A DNA stretch of 64,000 bases from NCBI GenBank assembly GCA_047602295.1, contig JASGHP010000001.1:682001-746000 (forward strand), read 5' to 3'. The notes beneath the pieces were generated by a model. The model made no database searches. It saw nothing but the letters and a program-made list of their open reading frames with translations, and was not told the DNA's origin. The DNA is from JACMLD01 sp047602295 (GTDB lineage: Bacteria; Bacteroidota; Bacteroidia; Chitinophagales; Chitinophagaceae). Each line of letters begins with the position of its first letter. Position 1 is the stretch's first letter. Shown here in pieces: positions 53,981-63,724 of the stretch. Both the position numbers and the translations under genes were made by a program.

Positions 53981-56900
53981 ATGACCCCTCGTAACAACTC
54001 TTTTAAGCAGCTGCTCCTATTACGGCGTGGAATCGTATCGTTTTTTGCTTTAATATTTCTTACGATCTCTCAGGCATTTGCGCAGCCTAAAATCACATCT
54101 TTGTCGCCTTTAGCAGCTCCTGTAGGAAGCACAATAGTAATAACAGGGAGTGGTTTCAGCACTGTATTAACTGAAAACATTGTTTGGTTTGGACCAGTTC
54201 GCGCAAATGTGTTAAGTGCAAATCCAAACAGCCTTACTGTTTCAGTTCCCGACGGTGCCGGTTTTCAGCAGGTAAGCGTAAGTGTAGCAAATCTAACAAG
54301 CTACTCGCAGATGCATTTTACCACCACCTTCGCAAGTTGTCCAACCGTGAGCACAAGTTTTTATAATCCCAAAATAGATATCAGCACCGGCAGCTATCCT
54401 TCTGGGACGGCGGCAGCAGATCTGGATGGTGATGGAAAGGCGGATCTTTTTACGCTGATTAGTGGTGCCTTCTCCATCTATAAAAATATCAGTACTCCGG
54501 GTAACATCTCTTTTGCCCTTAGGACAAATTTCACTGTAAGCATTACCGGTAATACATCAAAAGCCATCTGCAATGATATTAATGGCGACGGAAAGTTAGA
54601 TATCCTTATTTTCAGTAATTCTCCGAACGCACTCTTGTTATATATCAACACCAGCAACCCGGGTAGCTTCAGTTTCGCAGCTCCACTCAGCTTTGCGCTA
54701 AATTTTGCAACCGCTGCTGCTGCTGTAGGTGATTTGGATGCTGATGGCAAACCTGACCTGGTGCTGGCTAGTTCTAATGCTTCCCAGCTTTTCATAATGA
54801 AAAATACGGGCACGGCAGGCGTTGTAAATTTTGACGGCGGCACGGGTCTTAGCATCGGCTCCATGTTTTCAAAGGCTGTTATTATTGACGATTTCAATAA
54901 AGATGGTAAACCAGATATTGCGAGCATCGCCACCACCGGCGTTTCTGGGCAAAGCGATTCGCTTTTTGTGTTCGCCAACAATTCGATGAGCGGAGACATT
55001 TCTTTTTTACCGCGTTCTGGGTTTACCAGTCCATATATTCTGACAGGATTGACCAGCGGCGATCTGGATGGTGACGGATTTTCAGACCTGGTTGTTGCGA
55101 GTTTATCAGCCGTGACGGTAAATACGTATATGAATACCGGTTCCGCAACAATCAATTTTGTCAATCGCTTTTCAGGTTTCAATATGGTTCCGAATCCTTC
55201 TTCTGTTACGCTGACAGATGTTAATGGAGACGGACGTACTGATATTGCCGTGGGTGATGCTACCAATGGCACTGTTTCTGTTCTCCAAAATTTGAGCAGC
55301 TCTGGAAATGCTTCTTTTGCACCAAAGATTGATTTTGCCTGTGGCTATGGTACAAGGGACATTTATGGCACTGACTGGGATGGAGATGGAAGAACAGATC
55401 TAAGCACTGGAAATTTCTTTTCAAATACTATTTCAATTTTTCGTCCTGTCGCGCAAAAGCAGATTTACCTGGTAGATGCGTCAAAATCGAACAATACGCC
55501 GCTGGCCCTTTGCGATGTAAAATCGGCGGACTGGAATAATGCCTGCAACGATCTACAAGCCACTATCAACGCGGCGCGACCGGGGGATCAGATATGGGTT
55601 GCTGCAGGAACCTATTATCCTTCTACGGATACTTCCGGAAACACTAACCCCGCCGATCCATCCACCAAAACATTTACTATAAAAAATGGTATAAGTTTGT
55701 ACGGTGGGTTTGCCGGGACTGAAAACTCACCCCTCTCGCGAACGCCATTTGGTGTATATATTTCCATATTGGATGGAAAGATAAAAAGTGAAGGAAATGC
55801 CGTCAATGTTAATACAGTTGTTTCGTTCAGCAATTGTGACAACACAACACTTTTTACCGATTTCACAATTACAGGGGGTGCCTCCAGTATAGAACGCCCT
55901 GGTGGCGGGTTTAGGCTTTTTAAATCATTTCCTATTATTGGCAATTGCATAGTAAGTAAGAACATCGCCGCCGGGCGGGGGGCCGCATTCTACCTGGAAA
56001 ATTCGCCAGCCTCTATCGTCGGCTGCAGGATTACAAGTAACACTGCTGCTTATGGCGCTGCGTTCGATCTCGTTCAATCCAATGCAAAATTGATCAATTG
56101 TACCATTGCAAAAAATTCGGCGGATACTGCGGCGAGCTTACAACTGGAAAACGGTTCCACCCCGGTTATTACAAATTCGATTATTTGGGGAAATATCAAT
56201 AAGTCCGGGAGACAAGACAATCTTTCACCAGCAGCGGGCGCCACAATTACTTACAGCATGATTTCGCAGGATGCGGGTGTTTATCCAGGTACTGGTAACA
56301 TGAATACCAACCCCATATTTGCTGATGCAGGCAACGATATTTTTTCTCCTGTAACGGGATCGCCGGCAGTCGGCACCGGTAACCCTGCTGCCTACCCTGC
56401 TAATGGTCCCAGTAGAGATATATTGTTTTACCCATCGGTTTACAATGGTAAAATTTCTATAGGTGCTTACCAGGCAGATGTGCCACCCATTCTGAATGCT
56501 GCAAAAATTTTGTATGTCAATCAACAATCAGCAGCGATTTTTCCAACAGGCCAATCCTGGAATGATGCTTTTTCAAACCTCAATGACGCGTTGATTGTTT
56601 CAAATCTGTCAGGGTTAGTAAAAGAAGTGTGGGTGGCTAAAGGAACGTATACCCCAACTCATGGTTTAACCGGTATGCCAGTATTAAATACTACAAATTA
56701 CCTACAAGCAACATTTCTGGTAAGACGCATCAAATTATATGGTGGGTTTGCTGGGAATGAAATCTCTCCGGATCAGCGAAACATAAATACCAATGCTACA
56801 TTGTTGGAAGGATTTGTACCAAACGGCAGCGGTGGCTACCGCTTGAACCATGTAGTTTGGACGATGGGCACACAAGGGGTAACAATTGATGGTTTTTCCA

Positions 56901-58966
56901 TTGCCCGTGGATCGGGCGATGGTGTTTATGGCGGAGGTTCATTGCTGGCCGAGCAAAATCCCATCGTCATCAATAATTGCAAGATCTTTGATAATCGGCG
57001 GCAAGGTGGGTTGTGGATTTACGGGGCTCCGGCAACCATCAGCAATACAGAGTTCTGGGATAATAATGCAGGAAACGGCGGCGCTCTTTATACTACAGGT
57101 TCTCCGGTGACTATTACAGATTGTTACTTTCACGATAATGTCACTTCGCCAACCACTTATCCCATGAATGCCGGAGGTGCTGTTTATAACGCAGGTGGAA
57201 CAACTTATATAAACAATTGCCGGTTTGAGCGAAACGCGGTGGATAACCAGGGAGCTGCCATTTACAGTTCTAACTCACCTTATGACTCCGCAAGAACCAT
57301 TATAAAAAATTGCTGGTTCACCGGCAATTTGGCAAAGGAAGGAAGTGCTGTATATAATCTTGGCGGCCGCATGTTCCTGACAAATTGCGTGATATCAAAA
57401 AACAACGACAATACCGGGTTTGGCTATGGACCAGTTTACAATTACAGCGGAATATTGCAAGTTACAAACTCAACTGTAACTAATAATTTCGGTGGGAATG
57501 CGAGCGGTATTATTGGAGATGGTGTATCCAACTTTCCATCTTCAACAGTTATTAAAAACAGTATCGTTTGGGGAAACAAAAGCACACAAAACCCCGCTAG
57601 CCCTAACTTGTTTAACAGATGGAAGTATTATAGTTTGGAATGGTTTACTGCTAACAATTCCGACATTGGTCTCGCATCTGGCACTTTTCCAGGGATAGGT
57701 AACATTAACAGCGATCCAAAATTTGCGGATAGCTCTTCAATAAATCTGGATTTGCTGGCCGGTTCGCCCTGTATTAATACTGGTAGCAACCTAAGTTATG
57801 ATGGCAATCTAGTGGCCGACACCACCTTGAAAGGCGTTGCCCGTCTAATGGGCGATAGTATAGAGATCGGCGCAATGGAGTACACCCCCGCCAAGATCTC
57901 TAATGGCCGTCTTGGCAGTTGTACGAACTATTCTCCAATATTTATAGATGCTACCAACAATAATAGCTGGGTACCACTAACCGACGATGAAGGTAATCTC
58001 GTTGCAGACATCAAAGCAAATGGCAATAACCTTGGTACAGTAAACTATAGCCTCCTGGTTCGCAATGGTTCTCTCCGGGAAGACGCTCCCGGCCATCTGT
58101 ACCTTAACAGGAATGTTGTCATTAACCCGACGGTTCAACCTAGTACACCTGTTGACATTCGCATTTATATCACCCGCCAGGAATTCGACTTATTGCGCAC
58201 CGCAGTAAATTCCAAAGGCGTTGGCACGGGAATGAATAGCATTAACGACATTGCGTTTTATAAAAATGAAAACCACCTATGCGAGGATGCCCTTGAACCC
58301 GCCACCACTATTGTGCCCGTTAACGGCAGATTGTATGCCGATGGATATATGCTTACTGCAAGTGTTTCTTCGTTCTCGGCGTTTTATATGTCTTCTGTTG
58401 TTCAATCATCACTTCCGCTTTCTTTGCTAAGCTTCACTGGCAGGCAGATCGCCGGGAATGTCTCCCTGAACTGGGTAACCACGAATGAAATAAATACATC
58501 TCTTTTCTCTATTGAAAAAAGTAAAGATGGAAGCCATTTTGAATCGATTGGGAAGTTGGCTGCAAAAAATAGCACAGGAGAGAACCGTTATTCGTTTATT
58601 GATACTGCTGCATTTACCACTTTAACTGTTTATTACCGTCTGAGGCAGGTGGATCTTGACGGAAAATTTGTTTATTCACCTGTTATCATGATACATGGGG
58701 TTAGCACAGCAAAACCCCATGTGACAATATCCCCAAACCCAGTTACGGATATAATTAATCTTCAGCTTAATCTACCTTCTCCACAGCAGGTCGAATGGAT
58801 GATTGTTGATAATGCTGGTCGCGCATTGCAGCGTGGCAAGATAGCTGCAAATGCTGGAATACTTACGACCCAGATCGTACCGCACAGGTTGAGAAGTGGT
58901 ATTTATTACCTGATAGTGAAAAGTGACAATTTTGAGCAAAAAGTAAAATTGGTCAAGGTGAATTAG
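53981..58966 (+). CDS. Giant T9SS-secreted protein with IPT, FG-GAP and beta-helix regions
   Basis: From the ATG at 53981 (MTPRNNSFKQLLLLRRG) about 1661 residues. A signal peptide precedes an IPT/TIG domain (about 38-120, ITSLSPLAAPVGSTIVITGSGF). Seven FG-GAP/VCBS calcium-loop repeats (about 146-470) include DLDGDGKADLF, DINGDGKLDIL and DWDGDGRTDLS. Two parallel beta-helix units follow (about 497-833 and 841-1306), each opened by a WNDAFSNLNDAL- or WNNACNDLQATI-like segment and VAAGTY or VAKGTY. The end (about 1580-1661) is a type A sorting domain: ISPNPVTDIINLQLN and SGIYYLIVKSDNFEQKVKLV. It is an adhesin-like or carbohydrate-binding surface protein. Confidence 0.9.
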   Translation: MTPRNNSFKQLLLLRRGIVSFFALIFLTISQAFAQPKITSLSPLAAPVGSTIVITGSGFSTVLTENIVWFGPVRANVLSANPNSLTVSVPDGAGFQQVSVSVANLTSYSQMHFTTTFASCPTVSTSFYNPKIDISTGSYPSGTAAADLDGDGKADLFTLISGAFSIYKNISTPGNISFALRTNFTVSITGNTSKAICNDINGDGKLDILIFSNSPNALLLYINTSNPGSFSFAAPLSFALNFATAAAAVGDLDADGKPDLVLASSNASQLFIMKNTGTAGVVNFDGGTGLSIGSMFSKAVIIDDFNKDGKPDIASIATTGVSGQSDSLFVFANNSMSGDISFLPRSGFTSPYILTGLTSGDLDGDGFSDLVVASLSAVTVNTYMNTGSATINFVNRFSGFNMVPNPSSVTLTDVNGDGRTDIAVGDATNGTVSVLQNLSSSGNASFAPKIDFACGYGTRDIYGTDWDGDGRTDLSTGNFFSNTISIFRPVAQKQIYLVDASKSNNTPLALCDVKSADWNNACNDLQATINAARPGDQIWVAAGTYYPSTDTSGNTNPADPSTKTFTIKNGISLYGGFAGTENSPLSRTPFGVYISILDGKIKSEGNAVNVNTVVSFSNCDNTTLFTDFTITGGASSIERPGGGFRLFKSFPIIGNCIVSKNIAAGRGAAFYLENSPASIVGCRITSNTAAYGAAFDLVQSNAKLINCTIAKNSADTAASLQLENGSTPVITNSIIWGNINKSGRQDNLSPAAGATITYSMISQDAGVYPGTGNMNTNPIFADAGNDIFSPVTGSPAVGTGNPAAYPANGPSRDILFYPSVYNGKISIGAYQADVPPILNAAKILYVNQQSAAIFPTGQSWNDAFSNLNDALIVSNLSGLVKEVWVAKGTYTPTHGLTGMPVLNTTNYLQATFLVRRIKLYGGFAGNEISPDQRNINTNATLLEGFVPNGSGGYRLNHVVWTMGTQGVTIDGFSIARGSGDGVYGGGSLLAEQNPIVINNCKIFDNRRQGGLWIYGAPATISNTEFWDNNAGNGGALYTTGSPVTITDCYFHDNVTSPTTYPMNAGGAVYNAGGTTYINNCRFERNAVDNQGAAIYSSNSPYDSARTIIKNCWFTGNLAKEGSAVYNLGGRMFLTNCVISKNNDNTGFGYGPVYNYSGILQVTNSTVTNNFGGNASGIIGDGVSNFPSSTVIKNSIVWGNKSTQNPASPNLFNRWKYYSLEWFTANNSDIGLASGTFPGIGNINSDPKFADSSSINLDLLAGSPCINTGSNLSYDGNLVADTTLKGVARLMGDSIEIGAMEYTPAKISNGRLGSCTNYSPIFIDATNNNSWVPLTDDEGNLVADIKANGNNLGTVNYSLLVRNGSLREDAPGHLYLNRNVVINPTVQPSTPVDIRIYITRQEFDLLRTAVNSKGVGTGMNSINDIAFYKNENHLCEDALEPATTIVPVNGRLYADGYMLTASVSSFSAFYMSSVVQSSLPLSLLSFTGRQIAGNVSLNWVTTNEINTSLFSIEKSKDGSHFESIGKLAAKNSTGENRYSFIDTAAFTTLTVYYRLRQVDLDGKFVYSPVIMIHGVSTAKPHVTISPNPVTDIINLQLNLPSPQQVEWMIVDNAGRALQRGKIAANAGILTTQIVPHRLRSGIYYLIVKSDNFEQKVKLVKVN

Positions 58967-59709
58967 TTATTGATGTTAATGAAAGGCCCATCGCCATCAA
59001 GCAGCTCCAAGAAAATCATTGGTAAAAATATTTTGCTATGATAAAAGATCATAAACCTTTAACGTCAATTCTAGTTATTGCCTCCCTTCAATTCCGAGTA
59101 TTCATAACGTGATGTTTTAAAGATTGAGGCCAGTATATTGTCATTTTATATTGCCGTATAAAAGTGCTGTAACCTAAGTCCATAAACAACTCCCGAAACG
59201 AGCTCCGGGTAAAGGGTAAGATGCCCCGTTTGTATGACAAACCTAAATCTTGCTAATTCCCATGACGTAGTTTACAGTATTAAATGATGCGGAAAATAAA
59301 ACGATTTGAGAAGCTTAAATAAAATTAAAAAACCCACGAAAGCCACTGCTGAAGTGGGTTTGATTATTATTAACCCTTTTTGAGATTTTTAAAATCTCTT
59401 TTTTTGCTCCACCTGTTGTACAATTATCTAACCAGATTATTGGTGATCTTATTGCTTTTAACGATGTACTCGCTAATGAGATAAACATTGTCATTTAAGA
59501 GGCGAGGAACCTTTTGTCTATACCCTCAATTTCTGATTTGATATAAGCTATTTGCGCAGGAACTACCCGTTTGTTTTAAAAAGCCGAGCGGGAATACGCA
59601 TTCGATATTATTTCGACAAAACAGTGAAATGTATCCTTTTACCCTTGTTTTGTATCTTTAGACAACATTCCAAAGCTCTAATTTTGAGAGTTGCCATAAG
59701 GCATCTAAA
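58967..59709. other. Decayed spacer with hairpins, no gene seen
   Basis: 743 bases with stops in all frames. A hairpin AAACCCAC (59330-59337)/GTGGGTTT (59354-59361) is followed by a T-run only when read on the minus strand. Another, GAGATTTT/AAAATCTC (59382-59398), is followed by eight T on the plus strand. A minus-strand stretch near 59510-59570 reads as a short open tail ending AYIKSEIEGIDKRFLAS, which could be the remnant of a lost gene. Confidence 0.5.
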
Positions 59710-60577
59710 ATGAAAAATAGGATACTTAACATACGGGAATTTTGTCGCTATCTGAATGTGGATGGCTTGAAGAACGATGAGCTGCACATTGTTAATTTTG
59801 CGGAAACGGAAAATGTCCGGTTAATATCTGATCCGGTAACTATTGATTTTTATTTATTAGCTATCAAGCCACCAATAGACAAGAATCTGGTCTCTGTTCA
59901 GCTATTGGAAGACCAGACGAAATCATCCTACCTGTATGTAGATTGTCCGCAAAACTCGTTAGAATGGGAAATTTCTCCTCCATCATCGGGTTATGTGATA
60001 ATGATAAGTGCAAGGCACCTTGATAAATTTGCGAAGGACTATAGCTTTACGCATTATAATAATCATGAAGCATTACTTCTTACAAAAGAAGAGGAACTGA
60101 TTCTTATGGGACCTGTTTAAAAAGGCAGATAATGAGTTCAGAAAGGAATATTATTCCAGTACAATAATTGTTTCCTATGTTAATTTAATATTGACATATG
60201 TAAAAAATTTTTACGACCGTCAGTTTGATACGAGGAGCAAGATTTATAATAAAGTGATAGATGATTTCTACAAAAACCTGGAAGCTTTTTTTCGGGGAAA
60301 GGAGAATATTGCGGGCTTACCTTCTGTTGCTTTTTTCGCGCAGAAATCTAATCTTTCACCCAACTATTTTGGAGATATGATCAAGTATTTTACAGGCAAG
60401 TCGCCTTTAGATCATATACATGATTATGTAATGAAACTGGCAAAAGACAAACTAAAAAACACGAGCCTTTCGGTGAGTGAAATATCCTACAGCCTGGGCT
60501 TTGATTACCCGAATTATTTTGCACGTTTCTTTAGGAAAAATGCTGGCCTTTCCCCTAAAATATACCGAAACCAATAA
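59710..60577 (+). pseudogene. AraC family regulator, frameshifted
   Basis: Two reading frames form one regulator. The first (59710-60120) has the sensor part from MKNRILNIREFCRYLNVDGL to KEEELILMGPV and a stop. Removing one G from GGG at 60108-60110 restores the frame as LMDLFKKADNEFRKEYYSST and runs on into the second part (60191-60577), which holds the AraC HTH pair: FAQKSNLSPNYFGDMIKYFTGKSPLDHIHDYVM and EISYSLGFDYPNYFARFFRKNAGLSPKIYR. The restored protein has 288 residues, normal for the family. Either a recent mutation or a sequencing error. Confidence 0.88.
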
Positions 60578-60623
60578 CATAGGTAACTAAGTTTATTACT
60601 TCAGATTCTTTACGCACTATAGA

Positions 60624-60648
60624 AGCAACCCCAAAGGTTGCTTTTTTT
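60624..60648 (+). terminator. Terminator of the AraC gene
   Basis: AGCAACC/GGTTGCT stem with a five-base loop and a run of T. Confidence 0.85.
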
Positions 60649-60768
60649 AATTGCATCAGAAAAACCGTAATCTGTATCCGTCTTCGAGTAATCTGTTTCT
60701 CTTTTACGGTAACAACACTGTTTAGTTTTGTCTTGTCAAATTTTCAATCATCTTTTAAACTAAATAGT

Positions 60769-61740
60769 ATGTCAACGCAAAAGAAAATAAGCTTTACAAA
60801 CAGCAATAACAAAAACATTAACATGTCAGCTTTTATCAACTTTCCTGATGGTTTTGATGAGATCAAAAGATATCCTGTAATTGTTGTTTCACACCCGGGC
60901 GGTGGCGTTAAGGAGCAAGCTGCCGGCCTTTATGCCAAAAAACTAGCCGAAAATGGATTTGTAACTATTGCTTATGATGCATCCTACCAGGGAGAAAGCG
61001 GTGGTGAACCCCGTCAGTTGGAGAACCCATATATACGTACGGAAGATGTAAGTGCTGCGATCGACTATTTAACAACGCTTCCTTACATTGATACAACAAA
61101 CATCGGTGCAATGGGTATCTGTGCAGGTGCTGGTTATACTGCCAATGCAGCGATCAATGATCACCGTATCAAAGCGGTAGGCACTGTAAGCGCCGTAAAT
61201 ATTGGCTCTATGTTCCGCAATGGTTGGGAAAACAACGTGAAAGATGCAGATGCGCTTCCTTATTTGATTGCTGGTTCCAATGCAAGGACAAATGATGCAA
61301 GCGGAGCTGCTGTAGCTACTATACCGTTAGCGCCTTTAAAAGAAGAAGATGCACCAAATGAAGAGTTAAGACAAGCCTGGGAATATTACCATACAGATCG
61401 TTGCCAGTGGCCTACAGCTCCTGGATTCGCAACAGCCAGAAGTCTTACGCAGATTATCTCCTATGATGCGTATAACAAAGCAGAAGCTTTCTTTACTCAA
61501 CCGCTGCTGATGGTGGCAGGAAGCAATGCCGGAAGTAAATGGATGAGTGAAGATTTAGTAAACCGTGCTGCCAGCAAGGACAAATACTTGTATGTAATTG
61601 ATGGACCAAACCACATGGACTTCTATGACGTTCCGAAATATGTGAATGCCGCCGTAGAACAACTGTCGGGTTTCTTTAAAAAGAACCTTCAGGGCACTTT
61701 GGCTGCTGAAAGGAACAACAAAGCTGAAGCAGTAGTTTAA
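60769..61740 (+). CDS. Alpha/beta hydrolase with cysteine nucleophile elbow
   Basis: From the ATG at 60769 (MSTQKKISFTNSNNKN) the protein has 323 residues; a TTG start at 60733 is less likely. The fold shows VIVVSHPGGGVKEQ (oxyanion region), YDASYQGESGGEPRQL, and a nucleophile elbow AMGICAGAGYT where Cys replaces the common Ser, as in dienelactone hydrolases. The acid may be Asp and the His is in IDGPNHMDFYD. Relatives are often annotated as YcjY-like hydrolases or peptidases. The substrate is unknown; it follows a broken AraC gene that may have controlled it. Confidence 0.88.
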   Translation: MSTQKKISFTNSNNKNINMSAFINFPDGFDEIKRYPVIVVSHPGGGVKEQAAGLYAKKLAENGFVTIAYDASYQGESGGEPRQLENPYIRTEDVSAAIDYLTTLPYIDTTNIGAMGICAGAGYTANAAINDHRIKAVGTVSAVNIGSMFRNGWENNVKDADALPYLIAGSNARTNDASGAAVATIPLAPLKEEDAPNEELRQAWEYYHTDRCQWPTAPGFATARSLTQIISYDAYNKAEAFFTQPLLMVAGSNAGSKWMSEDLVNRAASKDKYLYVIDGPNHMDFYDVPKYVNAAVEQLSGFFKKNLQGTLAAERNNKAEAVV

Positions 61741-61810
61741 CTTTATAGATTGTATAAAACCTAACATTGGGAGGATAGAAATAGACTTTTCATTATTAAA
61801 ATTAAGAATC

Positions 61811-62881
61811 ATGAAAAATAGCACAAACCTTTCCGGTATAGAAAATCAATCTACCGGGAAAGCAAGAATATCAAAAGAGAATTTAGAAAAAGCAGTGGAG
61901 CAGTTGAATGAAATTTCTCCTGAAAACTATGCTAAAGTCCAGGGATTGGTGGCGGTAGTGCGCAGGGATTTTAGAAGTATTCTACACAAAACACCGAATG
62001 ACTATAATATGAAAAACTGGGAAGATATTTATTTCCAGGCGGAGGATGGAGTTCCCCTGAGTGGTTGGTATATCCCTGCCAAAGGAGGCGAAAGCGATAA
62101 GCTGATTATATACAATCACGCCTTGCCAATGTGCCGTGCCGGTTTCCAGGGACATTTGGGTGAACCCTGGAGCAACTTCGAAGCAGTAGAAATTGATTTT
62201 GTTATTCAGATGAAACATTTAACCGACGCAGGTTACAATGTGTTGGCGTATGATATCCGTAACCACGGACAAAGTGGAGCTGCCAATAATAACATTTGCG
62301 GCATTGGATTACTGGAATGGAGGGATTGTGTAGGCGTGAAAAAGTATGTAGACAATCATCCAAGGCTAGGAAAAATGAAAGTGGCTTTGTTCAGCCAGTG
62401 TATGGGTGGATGCTCGCAATATGTGGCTATTGATAAAAGGCCGGATCTATTCCAGAATGTGTTGTGTATGGCAAGCCCTTTAGTTCCCTCTATGGGCTCT
62501 ATCTATCAAGCTTTTTCAGAATTGCAGGGCATCAGTCAATATTTGGAATTGCTCGATTTGGAATTGGTGAAAGCAGGTGGATTTACAAGAGCTGAAATGG
62601 ACCCGAAGCTCTACACCAAAAATATAAAAATGCCATTACTGATGTGGCAGGTAAAAGAGGATGCCTGGGTAAAAAATCCGGAAGATGCACAGGCTACTTT
62701 TGACACGATACCAAGTAAGGAAAAAGAATTGCATTGGATTGAAGGTACCACACACCGCTTCCGGGATGGCTATAACTATTTTGGTAGAACACCTGAAAAA
62801 GTGCTTGCCTTTTTTGACAAGTACATGAAACAAGCAAAAGCCAAACCTTCAAAAGCAGGTCTGCTTGCTTCCGAAAACTAA
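61811..62881 (+). CDS. Alpha/beta hydrolase, second gene with Cys elbow
   Basis: A 356-residue protein. About 70 N-terminal residues of helix (ISKENLEKAVEQLNEISPENYAKVQGLVAVVRRDF) precede the hydrolase fold: GWYIPAKGG, IIYNHALPMCRAGFQG, VLAYDIRNHGQSG, then the nucleophile elbow ALFSQCMGGCSQYVA with Cys at the nucleophile site, MPLLMWQVKEDAWV and WIEGTTHRFRDGYNYF, with the catalytic His. The start lies 70 bases after the preceding hydrolase, likely one transcript. Confidence 0.85.
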   Translation: MKNSTNLSGIENQSTGKARISKENLEKAVEQLNEISPENYAKVQGLVAVVRRDFRSILHKTPNDYNMKNWEDIYFQAEDGVPLSGWYIPAKGGESDKLIIYNHALPMCRAGFQGHLGEPWSNFEAVEIDFVIQMKHLTDAGYNVLAYDIRNHGQSGAANNNICGIGLLEWRDCVGVKKYVDNHPRLGKMKVALFSQCMGGCSQYVAIDKRPDLFQNVLCMASPLVPSMGSIYQAFSELQGISQYLELLDLELVKAGGFTRAEMDPKLYTKNIKMPLLMWQVKEDAWVKNPEDAQATFDTIPSKEKELHWIEGTTHRFRDGYNYFGRTPEKVLAFFDKYMKQAKAKPSKAGLLASEN

Positions 62882-62909
62882 GTCGGTTAAAACATCTTTG
62901 CAGATTATA

Positions 62910-62934
62910 AAAGCCGGAGTCTTACTTCGGCTTT
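62910..62934 (+). terminator. Terminator after the hydrolase pair
   Basis: AAAGCCG (62910-62916)/CGGCTTT (62928-62934) stem with internal AGT/ACT pairing; followed by AT-rich sequence. Confidence 0.65.
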
Positions 62935-62960
62935 ATTTATAAATCAATTCACAATTAAAA

Positions 62961-63599
62961 ATGAAAAAAACAAAGGTTTTAGTGTTGGGTGCAGGCGGTG
63001 CCATTGCACAACACGTCATAGAATTGCTCGAAAATGATAAGAATATTGAACTCACTTTATTTGCAAGAGATGTTTCCAGGCTAAATGAATACAAATCTTT
63101 TGCAAACATCATTGGGGGTGATGTTTTGGATAAAAATGATTTGCAACAAGCCATGCAAGGACAGCATATTGTTTACGCCAATCTTTCCGGCCAGGTTGAT
63201 AAGATGGCCAAAGTAATTGTTACATCCATGGAAGCAAACAAAGTAAACCGATTGATTTTCGTAACCGCCCTGGGAATTTATAATGAAATACCGGGCAAAT
63301 TCGGTCAGTGGAACGAAAAAATGATTGGATCCGATCTGGTACGTTATCGCCATGCTGCTGATGCTATCGAAGCTTCTTTATTAGATTATACAATAGTTCG
63401 TCCAGCCTGGCTAACCGACAAAAATGAAATAGATTTTGAACTCACACATAAAGGCGAACCGTTTAAAGGAACAGAAGTCTCCCGTAGAAGTGTCGGAGCG
63501 TTCATTGCTGATGTGTTAGTTCATCCCGAAAAAGAAGTCAGAGCAAGTATTGGGATAGATAAGCCGGGAACAGAAGGAAATAAACCAGCGTTTTACTGA
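62961..63599 (+). CDS. NAD(P)-binding atypical SDR protein
   Basis: A 212-residue Rossmann-fold protein. The dinucleotide loop is VLVLGAGGAIAQHVIELL (residues 5-22), followed by LTLFARDVSRL, VYANLSGQVDKMAKVIVTSMEANKVNRLIFVTALGIYNEIPGKFGQWNE and YTIVRPAWLTD. It resembles SDR_a5/NAD(P)H-binding proteins such as YwnB and biliverdin-reductase-like enzymes. A strict Tyr-x-x-x-Lys motif is not seen. It follows the two hydrolases and may share their regulation. Confidence 0.87.
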   Translation: MKKTKVLVLGAGGAIAQHVIELLENDKNIELTLFARDVSRLNEYKSFANIIGGDVLDKNDLQQAMQGQHIVYANLSGQVDKMAKVIVTSMEANKVNRLIFVTALGIYNEIPGKFGQWNEKMIGSDLVRYRHAADAIEASLLDYTIVRPAWLTDKNEIDFELTHKGEPFKGTEVSRRSVGAFIADVLVHPEKEVRASIGIDKPGTEGNKPAFY

Positions 63600-63611
63600 A
63601 ACCTGAAAAAT

Positions 63612-63645
63612 AAAAAAGGCCATACTACCAAAGTATGACCTTTTT
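63612..63645. terminator. Bidirectional terminator
   Basis: AAAAAAGG/CCTTTTT with inner CATACT/AGTATG and one mismatch. It lies between the convergent SDR gene and the tRNA-like sequence. Confidence 0.8.
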
Positions 63646-63650
63646 ATGCT

Positions 63651-63724
63651 TGCTCCCCCTTCTGGACTTGAACCAGAGACCCTCTGATTAATCCCGGACG
63701 TCCGGGACTCTAACCAACTCAGCC
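63651..63724 (-). other. tRNA-like sequence, probably degenerate
   Basis: On the minus strand, GGCTGAGTTGGTTAGAG (63724-63708) resembles a D arm and TCTGGTTCAAGTCCAGA (63677-63661) is a perfect T arm with a 5-base stem. Between them lies a 16-base perfect palindrome, TCCCGGACGTCCGGGA (63707-63692), where an anticodon arm should be, without a normal seven-base loop. The D-to-T interval is about six or seven bases too long for a class I tRNA, and no 5' acceptor strand pairs with AGGGGGA. No anticodon can be assigned. Confidence 0.6.

Noticed and set aside
63651..63724. Functional tRNA gene
   Set aside because: No acceptor pairing, no seven-base anticodon loop, and wrong spacing between D and T arms.
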